The notes beneath the pieces are model-generated. The model had not been told where the DNA came from. It ran no database searches and worked only from the letters and a program-made list of their open reading frames with translations. Positions 19,956-27,879 of a stretch of DNA of 64,000 bases are shown here, piece after piece; the first letter of the stretch is position 1, and each line of letters begins with the position of its first letter. This DNA is from Acetobacterium wieringae (GTDB lineage: Bacteria > Bacillota > Clostridia > Eubacteriales > Eubacteriaceae), in contig NZ_JAIPPU010000001.1 in the NCBI RefSeq assembly GCF_026646375.1, forward strand, positions 248,001-312,000. Direction: 5' to 3'. A program made the position numbers and the translations under genes.

Positions 19956-21170
19956 TTATAATTTAGCCAACAATTCCTGCTTTTTCTGATTGAACTCTTC
20001 CTCGCTGATAATGCCTTTTTCTTTTAAACCGGCCAGTTTTTCGATCATCGCAATTGGGTCTTCAGCTGTCTGCTCGGTGGCTTCGGTTTGGAGAGGTTCA
20101 GCCGGGGAATGCTCTGGTGTTGCTGCAGTGGCAGCATCTGGCGTATGGGCCTGATAAATCTGGATGACGCGCTCGGCTTCCCGGGCATAGAGGATACTGA
20201 TGGTTTCGATGGCATCAATGGTTTTGATCTCGGTGTCATTGGGGTTCATACCCAGGGTCAGGGACAAGTCCAGAAATGAAACGGTACTGGGCTGGGTGGT
20301 CAGAGACAAGATCTGGTCGTAGGGAAAACTTTTTTTGGAATTCAATTCCCGATCATAAAGTACAATTCTTTGGCTGGTGCAGGTGATGAACTTTTTGGCA
20401 ACTAGGCTGCCCAGCCCCCAGGCAAAATAGACCAGCTTTTCGCCCGGTTCCAGAAAACCTGCAACAATTTCCCGAGTCGTGGGATCAAGCTTGGCAGCGA
20501 TGAAGGAATCAACCTGGTTGTCATCAATTGCGAAATCATTACCACCCAGACGCTTTAGGTATTCTGTCAGGGTAATAATATCAATGGCTTTGACTTCTTC
20601 TACTGGGGTGGTGATTAAACTAATCTGGTTAACCAGGATTGTGCAATGGGCATCGCCCTGATTGATGGTGATGCAAAAGAGTTTTTCCCGGGGGATCGAT
20701 CCGACTGCAAAAAATGACTGATTTTCAGGGAAAACAATTTTAAAATAAAGGTTACTGGTTGTCAGTAGCAGGGTTTGTCCCTTGTCATCTCTAAATTGAA
20801 ACAGGAATTTTTCCTCAAGATTATAGCCGGGAAATGTTTTTGTTACATTTTTTAAGGCTTTTTCGTCATCAGGGTGCAGACTAATTTTTGTAGATACCGG
20901 ACTATTGGCGGGCATTAAGAGTTTATCATTGAAATCTTTTGTGAATTTGAGTACCTCATCATCGCTGGCATTGATCAGAGATTGGGCAGGTACTTCAGGA
21001 GGATTGACAAGCTGTTCCACCAGGGTATCGGTATAAGTTTTTATCCGCTGATCCATTTCTGCTCTTAACCGTTCCTGTTCTTCTTTTTTTAGGGCTAAAT
21101 CCGCTTGAATTGAATCAATACTTTCCTTGGCCAGATCGGTAACATCTTTAAATAGATCTTTTAATCCCAT
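19956..21170 (-). CDS. PH-domain and SHOCT-domain protein
   Basis: 404 residues, no signal peptide or membrane helix. The N-terminus is a helical coiled segment (about 10-55). The middle includes a bacterial PH-like region (about 225-320; GEKLVYFAWGLGSLVAKKFI and the following ITCTSQRIVLYDRE). A linker rich in Ala/Pro/Thr is followed by a C-terminal SHOCT motif (IEKLAGLKEKGIISEEEFNQ). SHOCT pieces often mediate oligomerisation. Physiological role unknown. Single gene with its own ribosome site (AAAGGAG). Confidence 0.8.
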   Translation of the reverse strand: MGLKDLFKDVTDLAKESIDSIQADLALKKEEQERLRAEMDQRIKTYTDTLVEQLVNPPEVPAQSLINASDDEVLKFTKDFNDKLLMPANSPVSTKISLHPDDEKALKNVTKTFPGYNLEEKFLFQFRDDKGQTLLLTTSNLYFKIVFPENQSFFAVGSIPREKLFCITINQGDAHCTILVNQISLITTPVEEVKAIDIITLTEYLKRLGGNDFAIDDNQVDSFIAAKLDPTTREIVAGFLEPGEKLVYFAWGLGSLVAKKFITCTSQRIVLYDRELNSKKSFPYDQILSLTTQPSTVSFLDLSLTLGMNPNDTEIKTIDAIETISILYAREAERVIQIYQAHTPDAATAATPEHSPAEPLQTEATEQTAEDPIAMIEKLAGLKEKGIISEEEFNQKKQELLAKL

Positions 21171-21239
21171 GAGTAATCTCCTTTTTCGTTATAAAAAGTT
21201 AATTTTATTTTACCCGTGAAGGAGCAAAATAGCAAATTA

Positions 21240-21285
21240 AAACAGCCGTCTGAATTTTTTTTAAGAAAAATTCAGACGGCTGATA
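21240..21285 (-). terminator. intrinsic terminator of the glutamate-synthase-like gene
   Basis: CAGCCGTCTGAATTTTT and its complement form a near-perfect stem just past the stop codon, followed on the minus strand by TTTTAATTT. Confidence 0.85.
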
Positions 21286-21305
21286 AAATCATTCAGTAAT
21301 AATGC

Positions 21306-22898
21306 TTAGCCTCTTAAAATCGAAAGGGCTTCTTCCCGACCACAGTCCATCAGGTATGGAATCTTGGTGACCTTGGCACATTCTTCCGTTAAGGACATCA
21401 GTTCGTTACGGGTGATGCTGTCAGTATTGAAACAGCGGGCACCGGCCATTAACTGTTGCAGGCCAACCCGGATTTTATCGGAGTAGCTATAGATGCCGAT
21501 AGCGCCTAATGGGATGTTTTTGATTTCTTTGGCCCCGACAATTTCTTTGACAGCTTCGTAGCAGACAAAAATTTCTTCAGGTGTCGAACCAAATTCACTG
21601 ATTGTTTTTGGTAGGTTATTTTCTTTCATCCACTGCTCGATGTTTTTACCAACCATTCCCGGAATCATCAGCGCTCGGCCCATACAAACGGCTTTGACAT
21701 AAGGCGCACCAAGAGCTAGTGCTTTGAAAACACCGTCTTCACTGCTGAATCCACCGGCAAAAGCCAGATCAGGAACCCGTTCCCCCTGAGCTTCCAGTAT
21801 TTGAGCAAATTCAACTGCGGCTGAATGAAGGTAAATCGAAGGCATACCCCATTCTTCCATCATACGCCAGGGGCTCATTCCGGTTCCGCCAGGAGCGCCA
21901 TCGATGGTTAACAGGTCGATTTTAGCTTTAGAAGACCATTTGATTGCCATTGCCAGTTCTCTTAAACCGTAAGCGCCAGTTTTTAAAGTAATTCGTTTAT
22001 AACCCAAGGCTCTTAAGCGCTCAACTTCGGCCATAAAGCTTTCTTCACTGATGAAGCCCAGACGACTGTGGCGTTCAAATTCGTGAATCGCACCGTCATT
22101 AAAGGCCGCCTGAATCACGGGATCCATTGGATCAGGAGTGACAATGTAACCACGTCGCTGCAGTTCCATGGCCCGCTCAATGGTATTAACTTTGATTTCA
22201 CCACCGATACATTTGGCCCCTTGGCCCCATTTCAGCTCAATGGTTTCAATCTGGTGTTTGTTGATGATGTATTCAGCAACACCGAGACGGGTATCTTCGA
22301 CGTTCATCTGAATCAGGATTTCACCCTTGCCGGTATGATATCGTTTATAGGCTTCAATCCGGCGATCCATGTCGGGCGCTTCGATAACCATATTGTTTTT
22401 ATCAAGAACCAGACGTGGGTCGATGCCACAGACGTTTTCGCCACAGACGATGGTCACACCAGATACCGCCGCACCCACAGCAAAATGATCCCAGTTTTTC
22501 CGGGCAATTTCAGTTGATCCTAAAGCACCAGTAAAGATTGGAACATTCATGGCCACTTTAGAGTCCCAACCATAAGCACATTCAGTGCTGACATTGGGGA
22601 AGCGGGTATTATCGGGTGTCCCTACTTCGCCGTTGGGTAAGCCTTTGGCACCCAAGGCATACCCCTGAATATTTAAATGAGAATAATCGACCGGATAATC
22701 CTTATCGCCACCGGCGGTGACATCACCGAAAGGACCTGGATAAATCAGCTCCCGGCCTCGGAAAGTGGCCTTGAAAACTTCGCAATTTCCGCGACAGCCG
22801 TCCACACAGCGTGAACAGAGTCCGGAGCATGGGACAACACTTTTAGATCGGTTGAAAGTACCTGTGGCATCATTGCCATTCGGTTGTTGAAGATTCAT
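21306..22898 (-). CDS. FMN-binding glutamate-synthase-family protein
   Basis: 530 residues from ATG 22898, chosen because AAGGGGG stands just before it; the frame is open further upstream. It matches the FMN-binding and catalytic barrel of glutamate synthase large subunit (GltB domain 2) without the glutaminase domain: LLTIDGAPGGTGMSPW, FAGGFSSEDGVFKALALGA and YVKAVCMGRA are diagnostic. A Cys-rich N-terminus (CSGLCSRCVDGCRGNC) suggests an added Fe-S centre. Stand-alone members are common in anaerobes; the substrate is often unknown. A structured leader precedes it (see 22930-23001). Confidence 0.85.
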   Translation of the reverse strand: MNLQQPNGNDATGTFNRSKSVVPCSGLCSRCVDGCRGNCEVFKATFRGRELIYPGPFGDVTAGGDKDYPVDYSHLNIQGYALGAKGLPNGEVGTPDNTRFPNVSTECAYGWDSKVAMNVPIFTGALGSTEIARKNWDHFAVGAAVSGVTIVCGENVCGIDPRLVLDKNNMVIEAPDMDRRIEAYKRYHTGKGEILIQMNVEDTRLGVAEYIINKHQIETIELKWGQGAKCIGGEIKVNTIERAMELQRRGYIVTPDPMDPVIQAAFNDGAIHEFERHSRLGFISEESFMAEVERLRALGYKRITLKTGAYGLRELAMAIKWSSKAKIDLLTIDGAPGGTGMSPWRMMEEWGMPSIYLHSAAVEFAQILEAQGERVPDLAFAGGFSSEDGVFKALALGAPYVKAVCMGRALMIPGMVGKNIEQWMKENNLPKTISEFGSTPEEIFVCYEAVKEIVGAKEIKNIPLGAIGIYSYSDKIRVGLQQLMAGARCFNTDSITRNELMSLTEECAKVTKIPYLMDCGREEALSILRG

Positions 22899-22929
22899 AA
22901 ATTTTCCCCCTTGAAAATTAGTCTTATCT

Positions 22930-23001
22930 TTATCAGTCAGCAGGCATAACGTAACGGCTGTTCTCGCCATTGAAAACAACCTTATCCGGATGAACTGATA
23001 A
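22930..23001 (-). promoter_or_regulatory. structured mRNA leader of the glutamate-synthase-like gene
   Basis: On the minus strand TTATCAGT pairs perfectly with ACTGATAA about 55 bases later, enclosing a ten-base-pair hairpin (GGTTGTTTTC / GAGAACAGCC, two G-U pairs) with the six-base loop AATGGC. The loop has A1 and G4 as in the ANTAR-like hairpins of the amt and nif leaders, but no overlapping terminator is visible. Confidence 0.45.
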
Positions 23002-23017
23002 AAAAACTTACTTTACC

Positions 23018-23045
23018 ATTATAAATCAAACGGGAATAAAGTCAA
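23018..23045 (-). promoter_or_regulatory. sigma-A promoter of the glutamate-synthase-like gene
   Basis: On the minus strand TTGACT-N16-TATAAT, about 120 bases before the start codon. Good match to consensus. Confidence 0.7.
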
Positions 23046-23124
23046 TAGAGTACACCTTTTTACAAATGATAACGTGAACAATTGCGATGATTTGCCAGTA
23101 TTGTCCCAATGATTAAAATAAAAA

Positions 23125-23175
23125 ACGAAAACGACGAGAAGATGGATTGTTACAGCTTCCCGTTGTTTTCGTTAT
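23125..23175 (-). terminator. intrinsic terminator of the VTC/DUF4956 operon
   Basis: Minus-strand stem AACGAAAACAACGGGAAG with a near-complementary arm, followed by TTTTTTATTTT, just past the DUF4956 stop codon. Confidence 0.85.
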
Positions 23176-23194
23176 GAATCAATGATAAAGATGG

Positions 23195-23884
23195 TTAAAT
23201 ATAAACTTTTTCATCAATAATCTCGGTATTGAGGACAATGCTCAGGTTGCCATTACGGCAGCGCAGTTTATCAATAAATTCTTTCTGATCGACATCGTCC
23301 TTCAGGCAGATGCAATAGATGATTTCAAATAATGCGCCAAAATCGCTGGTTTTAACCCGCTGGATTTTATAACTGACGGTATAGTGTTTAAGAATGTCAT
23401 TAAAACAATCCTGAAAGTCGATATCTTCAGGGATCGTGATTTTTAACTGCATGTTCTTTACCTTGGGCTTACCATACTTGGTGATGCTAAGGATAACCAT
23501 GACGGTACAGAGGATTACGGCAAAGATAGCACCGTACAGGATGTAACCCATACCACAGGCGAGCCCAACCGCCAGGGTAAAAAATACATAAGATATATCA
23601 ATGGGGTCGCCAGGGGCACTACGAAAACGGATTAGACTGAAGGCGCCGGCCAGACTGAAGGCTCGGGCAACATTGTTGCCGACTAACAGAATGATAATGG
23701 CAATAATCATCGGTAGCATGATCAGGGTGACCACAAAACCTGGGGAATAACCGTCTTTGCCCCGGGTGCGGGTATAGACAAAGCTGATAAACAAGCCCAT
23801 GGCCAGAGCTGCAAAAATAACACTTAGAGCAGTTTGGATGGTCAGGGTTTCTGTCAGGGTAGTAGAAAAAAGTGATTCAATCAT
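23195..23884 (-). CDS. DUF4956 membrane protein
   Basis: 229 residues with four hydrophobic helices in the first 140 residues and a soluble C-terminal domain. Motif FSLAGAFSLIRFRSAPGDP is typical of DUF4956. It is 12 bases after the VTC-domain gene, a pairing common in bacteria. A role in polyphosphate handling or transport is plausible from that pairing only. Confidence 0.85.
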   Translation of the reverse strand: MIESLFSTTLTETLTIQTALSVIFAALAMGLFISFVYTRTRGKDGYSPGFVVTLIMLPMIIAIIILLVGNNVARAFSLAGAFSLIRFRSAPGDPIDISYVFFTLAVGLACGMGYILYGAIFAVILCTVMVILSITKYGKPKVKNMQLKITIPEDIDFQDCFNDILKHYTVSYKIQRVKTSDFGALFEIIYCICLKDDVDQKEFIDKLRCRNGNLSIVLNTEIIDEKVYI

Positions 23885-23896
23885 ATAAGTCTCCTT

Positions 23897-24676
23897 TTAG
23901 TTATTAACACAGGGTGTCAGTTGACTGTTGTCATAAATAGGCAGAGGAATCAGCTTACCGATACTCTGTTTGCGATAATCCTTATAGGCTTTTCCGTATT
24001 TAGAAAAACTGCTGCTGTAAACATCAAGCTCGGTTAAAGCGTGAGTCAGCCACAGGGGGATGGCGCCAAGGATCTTAATCTCCATCAAGTATTGATCGGC
24101 GGGGATGAGCAAATTGCCAAAATCGCCTTTTTCCAGAGAGAGACAATGCTGGCGACTTTTTAAGTTGTAGTCAAAGGTTACCCGGAGTTCGGGGTCGTCT
24201 TTGCCGACAAAGGCAATCCGTTCATAGCCGATGTAGGTTTTGGGAGTGACCGGATGATTTTTCAGGAAATACTCGATTTCCTCCAGCACCAGCTGATTCA
24301 TGGTATTGATTTCGCTGGGGTACTGGAGCTTTGAAATAAAGTGGGAAGCTTCTTTGAGACTAAGGGTAGCCCGCCGTTTGTTAACGACCCCGCCGATTTT
24401 CTTTTTCAGCTCCAGAAAAACCTGATCCTCCGGGGAGTTGGGAATGGAATAACTTCTCAGTCGGAGTTTTTCTTTGTAATAGGGCTTGGAAAGGGAATGG
24501 CGGATAATATCATAGTTTTCAGTATCATAATAGATATTGTAAATGGAGTAGCTGCCATTTTTCAGCGTGAAAGCGTCGGGTTTCATATGTGCCAGCAGAA
24601 TTGGCATCAGCTGCTTGAGCTTCGTTTCATTTAACTGATATTTATTTTCATAGCGTTTAAATGTTTTGGTGATCAT
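23897..24676 (-). CDS. VTC-domain polyphosphate polymerase family protein
   Basis: 259 residues. N-terminus FKRYENKYQLN carries the basic residues that line the VTC tunnel; further family features are YYDTENYDIIRHS, KEKLRLRSY, ELKKKIGGVVNKRR and LMEIKILGAIP. VTC catalytic domains polymerise phosphate from ATP into polyphosphate. The downstream DUF4956 gene is its usual partner. A direct repeat resembling a PhoP box lies upstream (24750-24766), fitting phosphate control. Confidence 0.87.
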   Translation of the reverse strand: MITKTFKRYENKYQLNETKLKQLMPILLAHMKPDAFTLKNGSYSIYNIYYDTENYDIIRHSLSKPYYKEKLRLRSYSIPNSPEDQVFLELKKKIGGVVNKRRATLSLKEASHFISKLQYPSEINTMNQLVLEEIEYFLKNHPVTPKTYIGYERIAFVGKDDPELRVTFDYNLKSRQHCLSLEKGDFGNLLIPADQYLMEIKILGAIPLWLTHALTELDVYSSSFSKYGKAYKDYRKQSIGKLIPLPIYDNSQLTPCVNN

Positions 24677-24732
24677 GGTATTACCTCCGTAGCATTTATA
24701 TATATTTTTCTGCGTTATCGCTGCTTTTCTAA

Positions 24733-24786
24733 AGTATACGCCAGCAGTTTGTTAAGCGTTTGTTAACTTTGTGTTTTTTTTGTGAA
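24733..24786 (-). promoter_or_regulatory. putative PhoP box and -10 of the VTC operon
   Basis: On the minus strand TTAACA occurs twice, starting 11 bases apart (24761-24766 and 24750-24755), followed by TATACT (24733-24738) as a -10 box. A further TTCACA is at 24781-24786. Direct TT(A/C)ACA repeats with an 11-base period are the Firmicutes PhoP pattern, and no good -35 box is present. Confidence 0.5.
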
Positions 24787-24797
24787 CGTTCTGAAAA

Positions 24798-24826
24798 TAA
24801 AAAAAGACACACCAAAGGTGTATCTT
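24798..24826 (-). terminator. intrinsic terminator of the histidine kinase operon
   Basis: Minus-strand hairpin AAGATACACC/GGTGTGTCTT with a TTT loop and a TTTTTTTATTTT tail. It lies on the far side of repeat element R1, so R1 sits inside the 3' untranslated region of the kinase mRNA. Confidence 0.85.
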
Positions 24827-24847
24827 CAAGGTTGTCGATATACTACC

Positions 24848-25054
24848 GTACCGACCAATTGTTAATCTGTTGTTCGCTGCGCCATGCGAAATCCGCTTTG
24901 CTCCTTTCGCATTGGTCGCGGGCAGTCGCTAACTATAAGCAAGCTTATGATTGGCTCGTTGCCTTCGCGAAGAATCGGACAGGCGATGCCATGTCCGCTC
25001 CGATGCGTAGGATCTGACCCCTAGGTCACAACATGATGCAACAATTGTCGGTAC
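24848..25054 (-). repeat. structured intergenic repeat, copy R1 (207 bp)
   Basis: Ends pair with each other: GTACCGAC-C-AATTGTTA...TGTTGT at the left and ACAACA...TGCAACAATT-GTCGGTAC at the right. Inside are an ATGCGAAA/TTTCGCAT hairpin and a CGGACA-GGC/GCC-A-TGTCCG hairpin. Similarity to R4 extends left (AAGGTT-TCGATA-ACTACC) and right (TGGGTTA). No coding region or transposase. It is the longest copy and carries an extra insert before the right end. Confidence 0.85.
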
Positions 25055-25074
25055 TGGGTTAGCTTCTTGCGGGA

Positions 25075-26634
25075 TTAAATTTTAAGCGTAAACCAGAAAA
25101 CCGAGCCTTCATTGAGTTTGGAGGTGACGCCGTAATCACCATGGTGCATGTCCAGAATCGATTTGACGATTGATAGCCCCAGACCGGTGCCGGTGACTGC
25201 CCGTTTGTGGGTTTTATCGACTTTGTAATAGCGATCCCAGATGTAGGGGAGATCTTCTTCGGCAATCCCTTCGCCGGAATCCGCCACTTCTATTTTAACC
25301 CAGTTGGCCAGATTGTCAGCGGGATTGGGAAAAATGGTTTGGGTGACGGTGATTTTTTTGTCAACACCGGTATAGTTGATGGCATTAGTCAGCAGGTTAT
25401 AAAAGGCCTGGGAGATGCGGGTTTCATCGGCCGAGAGATTGACCTCCTGGTCGGCGATAAATTCGATGGTATAGCCTTCCATTTCCATTAGTTTATTCAT
25501 CCGGTTTATTGAGTCGCCAAGGCTAGTGGTCAAGTTGTAAGGCGCAGGATGAATGCTTAAATTCCCGGTTTGCAATTTAGAGATATCCATCACATCGTTA
25601 ACCAGGGTGGTAAGGCGTTTGGTTTCATCAACGATAATCTGGGCATTTTCGGCATTATTTTCATCCGGTAAATCGCGCATTGCTTCGGCATAGCCGCTGA
25701 TGAGAGTGAGCGGGGTGCGCAAATCGTGGGAGATATTGGCAATCAGCTCCTGTCGCAGCATTTCAACCTTGGAAAGCTCTTTGGCTGTATAATTAAGGGT
25801 ATCTGAGAGCTCGGCGATTTCTTTATAGCCTGTGCCTTTGAAGCACGTGGAATAATCGCCGGTGGCCAGCATTTTGGCGCTGTTATTAATGGCCTCAATG
25901 GGTCGGGAAATCAGTCGGGCGATCACGAGGGCCAGGATTACTGAGAACAGAATCATGAAACCGGTAATATAATATAATTGCACCCGTAGTGTATTCACCG
26001 TCGCATTCACTGGGGAAATCATTGAGTTAAGCACCAGGGTTAATTCCTGATTGTTCGCATCAACAATGACCTTGGAATAAATAAGCGTATCCTTATCCTT
26101 TTCTCTTTCCTCAGTCGGGCGGGGAGTCTGAGCTTCGGCGTTTTCGACAGAGTCAGGATTTGAATCGGGAGCGGGTTCAGGGATCACCTCATTGATATAA
26201 CCATCATGGTTATAATATTGAAATAGTTCACCATTATTATCGGTCACTTCGGAATGCAGGGCTTTTTCATCAAACTCTGGTTTGCTGTGGATAATACAGC
26301 CTTTGACAACATGAGAAGAATAGATTGTCTCTCCCGAACTTGATAACACCTTGATACAAATATCATTGTCTTCTGAAACTGTCGAAATGATGGTTTTGAT
26401 ATTTTCGTCATTAATGCTCTTTTCAATGGTGCTGGCGGTGGCTTTGATTTCATTGATTTTGATGCCTTTGTAAAAACTGTTCAAAAAAACAACCTGAAAA
26501 AACCACAGCAGCATCAGCAATACACCGCAAAAGCCAAGCAGGAAGAGAAAAATTTTCCATTTGACGCTGATTTGAAGAGGGCCGGTTTTTTTCTGAGATG
26601 ATCTTTGGGCTGGTTTCATGGGTCTAACCTTCAA
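25075..26634 (-). CDS. sensor histidine kinase with HAMP domain
   Basis: 519 residues: transmembrane helix near 30-52, extracytoplasmic sensor to about 225, second helix near 226-246, HAMP, then HisKA with NISHDLRTPLTL and an HATPase domain (NAINYTG, DSGEGI, GTGLGLSIV). It overlaps the upstream response-regulator gene by about ten bases, so the two form one operon. It could be a PhoR-like kinase given the nearby VTC operon, but the signal is unknown. Confidence 0.92.
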   Translation of the reverse strand: MKVRPMKPAQRSSQKKTGPLQISVKWKIFLFLLGFCGVLLMLLWFFQVVFLNSFYKGIKINEIKATASTIEKSINDENIKTIISTVSEDNDICIKVLSSSGETIYSSHVVKGCIIHSKPEFDEKALHSEVTDNNGELFQYYNHDGYINEVIPEPAPDSNPDSVENAEAQTPRPTEEREKDKDTLIYSKVIVDANNQELTLVLNSMISPVNATVNTLRVQLYYITGFMILFSVILALVIARLISRPIEAINNSAKMLATGDYSTCFKGTGYKEIAELSDTLNYTAKELSKVEMLRQELIANISHDLRTPLTLISGYAEAMRDLPDENNAENAQIIVDETKRLTTLVNDVMDISKLQTGNLSIHPAPYNLTTSLGDSINRMNKLMEMEGYTIEFIADQEVNLSADETRISQAFYNLLTNAINYTGVDKKITVTQTIFPNPADNLANWVKIEVADSGEGIAEEDLPYIWDRYYKVDKTHKRAVTGTGLGLSIVKSILDMHHGDYGVTSKLNEGSVFWFTLKI

Positions 26635-27295
26635 ACCGATAACCTACGCCCCGGAGGGTGGTGATCAATCCGGCATAATCGCCAAGGCTTTTGCGGAGCA
26701 GTTTAATGTGGGTATCCAGCGTTCGGTCATCCCCGTAAAAATCATAACCCCACACCTCGGTAATCAGTTTTTCGCGGGTCAGGGCAATGTTTTTGTTGCG
26801 AATCATATAAAAAATCAGGTCAAATTCTTTGGGCGACATGTCAACATTTTCGTTATCAATGAGGATTCTTCGGGCAGTAAAGTCAGCAGTCAGGCCGTCC
26901 TTCACAAAGATGTCATGTTCCTGGGACTGCTCCCGGCCGGCTCGTTTCATAATGGCATCAATGCGCATCATCAATTCTTTCGGCGAAAAGGGTTTCACCA
27001 CATAATCATCAATGCCCAATTCAAAACCGTGTATTTTATCGTATTCTTCGCCCCGGGCTGACAGCATCAGTACCGGAATGTTCTGGTTCTTTCGAATTTC
27101 TTTGACAGCCGAAAAACCATCCAGTTCCGGCATCATAATATCCATAATAATAATATCAAAGGTTTCTTTACGGCACAGCTCGACAGCTTCCATCCCGTTG
27201 GCGGCCTCTACGGCCGTATGGCCTTCAAAAATCGCATATTTTTTAATCAGTGCTCTGATTTTTTCTTCGTCATCGGTTATTAATATCTTATACAT
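26624..27295 (-). CDS. OmpR-family response regulator
   Basis: 223 residues from ATG 27295 (SD GAGGTG six bases upstream; a GTG at 27304 is also possible). Receiver: TDDEE acidic pair, phospho-Asp in IIIMDIMMPELDG, Lys in YVVKPFSPKE. Winged helix: ends in DDRTLDTHIKLLRKSLGDY and TLRGVGYRFEG. It is the partner of the overlapping kinase. Target genes unknown. Confidence 0.92.
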   Translation of the reverse strand: MYKILITDDEEKIRALIKKYAIFEGHTAVEAANGMEAVELCRKETFDIIIMDIMMPELDGFSAVKEIRKNQNIPVLMLSARGEEYDKIHGFELGIDDYVVKPFSPKELMMRIDAIMKRAGREQSQEHDIFVKDGLTADFTARRILIDNENVDMSPKEFDLIFYMIRNKNIALTREKLITEVWGYDFYGDDRTLDTHIKLLRKSLGDYAGLITTLRGVGYRFEG

Positions 27296-27508
27296 CCTCT
27301 TCACCTCTTTTGCTCATTATAATATAAACAGAATAATATTGCTAAGTGTTTATTACGTGAACAGGCGCTGATTACTGGCTGAAAAATTCTTTAAAGTTTT
27401 TTCTTGTGTGACATTATCACAGAAACAAATAGGAAATGACGGTAAAATATTGTCATAATAACGAGCAGTAAAATTTGCACTAATAAATTATACAAGGAAG
27501 GTATTATT

Positions 27509-27862
27509 ATGTTAAACTTATTATCAAGAAAATCAGAATCACGGAATTCAGTCAATCGAATTTCCCCGGATGAAGCGAAGCAACAATTGGAGGCCAACAA
27601 AGACATTGTTCTTCTTGATGTGAGAGAACCCGCTGAGTATGTCAATGGGCATATTCCCGGCAGCATCAATTTGCCATTAAGTCAGGTTCAGCGGGTGGAG
27701 GAACTCGTACCAGAAAAGAATACCACTATTTTTGTTTATTGTTTAAGCGGTGGCAGATCCCAGGGGGCAGCCAGCCAAATGGTCAAAATGGGGTATCAGA
27801 ACGTATATAATTTGGGTGGCATCAATGGCTGGAGATATGAAACGGTCAGTGGAAGCCACTAA
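27509..27862 (+). CDS. rhodanese-like domain protein
   Basis: 117-residue single rhodanese domain. The active-site loop is CLSGGRS with the catalytic Cys; DVREPAEYVNGHIPGSINLP is the usual upstream motif. Cytoplasmic. It probably transfers or carries persulfide sulfur. It is followed 17 bases later by an ASKHA gene, likely in one operon, which may hint at Fe-S or redox work. AAGGAAGG-like ribosome site. Confidence 0.9.
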   Translation: MLNLLSRKSESRNSVNRISPDEAKQQLEANKDIVLLDVREPAEYVNGHIPGSINLPLSQVQRVEELVPEKNTTIFVYCLSGGRSQGAASQMVKMGYQNVYNLGGINGWRYETVSGSH

Positions 27863-27879
27863 ATAAAAATGAGGTGTGC

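Noticed and set aside
24848-25054. Insertion sequence for the intergenic repeats
   Set aside because: No transposase or substantial open frame in any copy; too short, although a non-autonomous element stays possible.
27407-27421. TGTGA-N5-TCACA palindrome as a CRP/Rex-like operator before the rhodanese gene
   Set aside because: Spacing is one base short of the CRP pattern and it is a single site; not enough to name a regulator.
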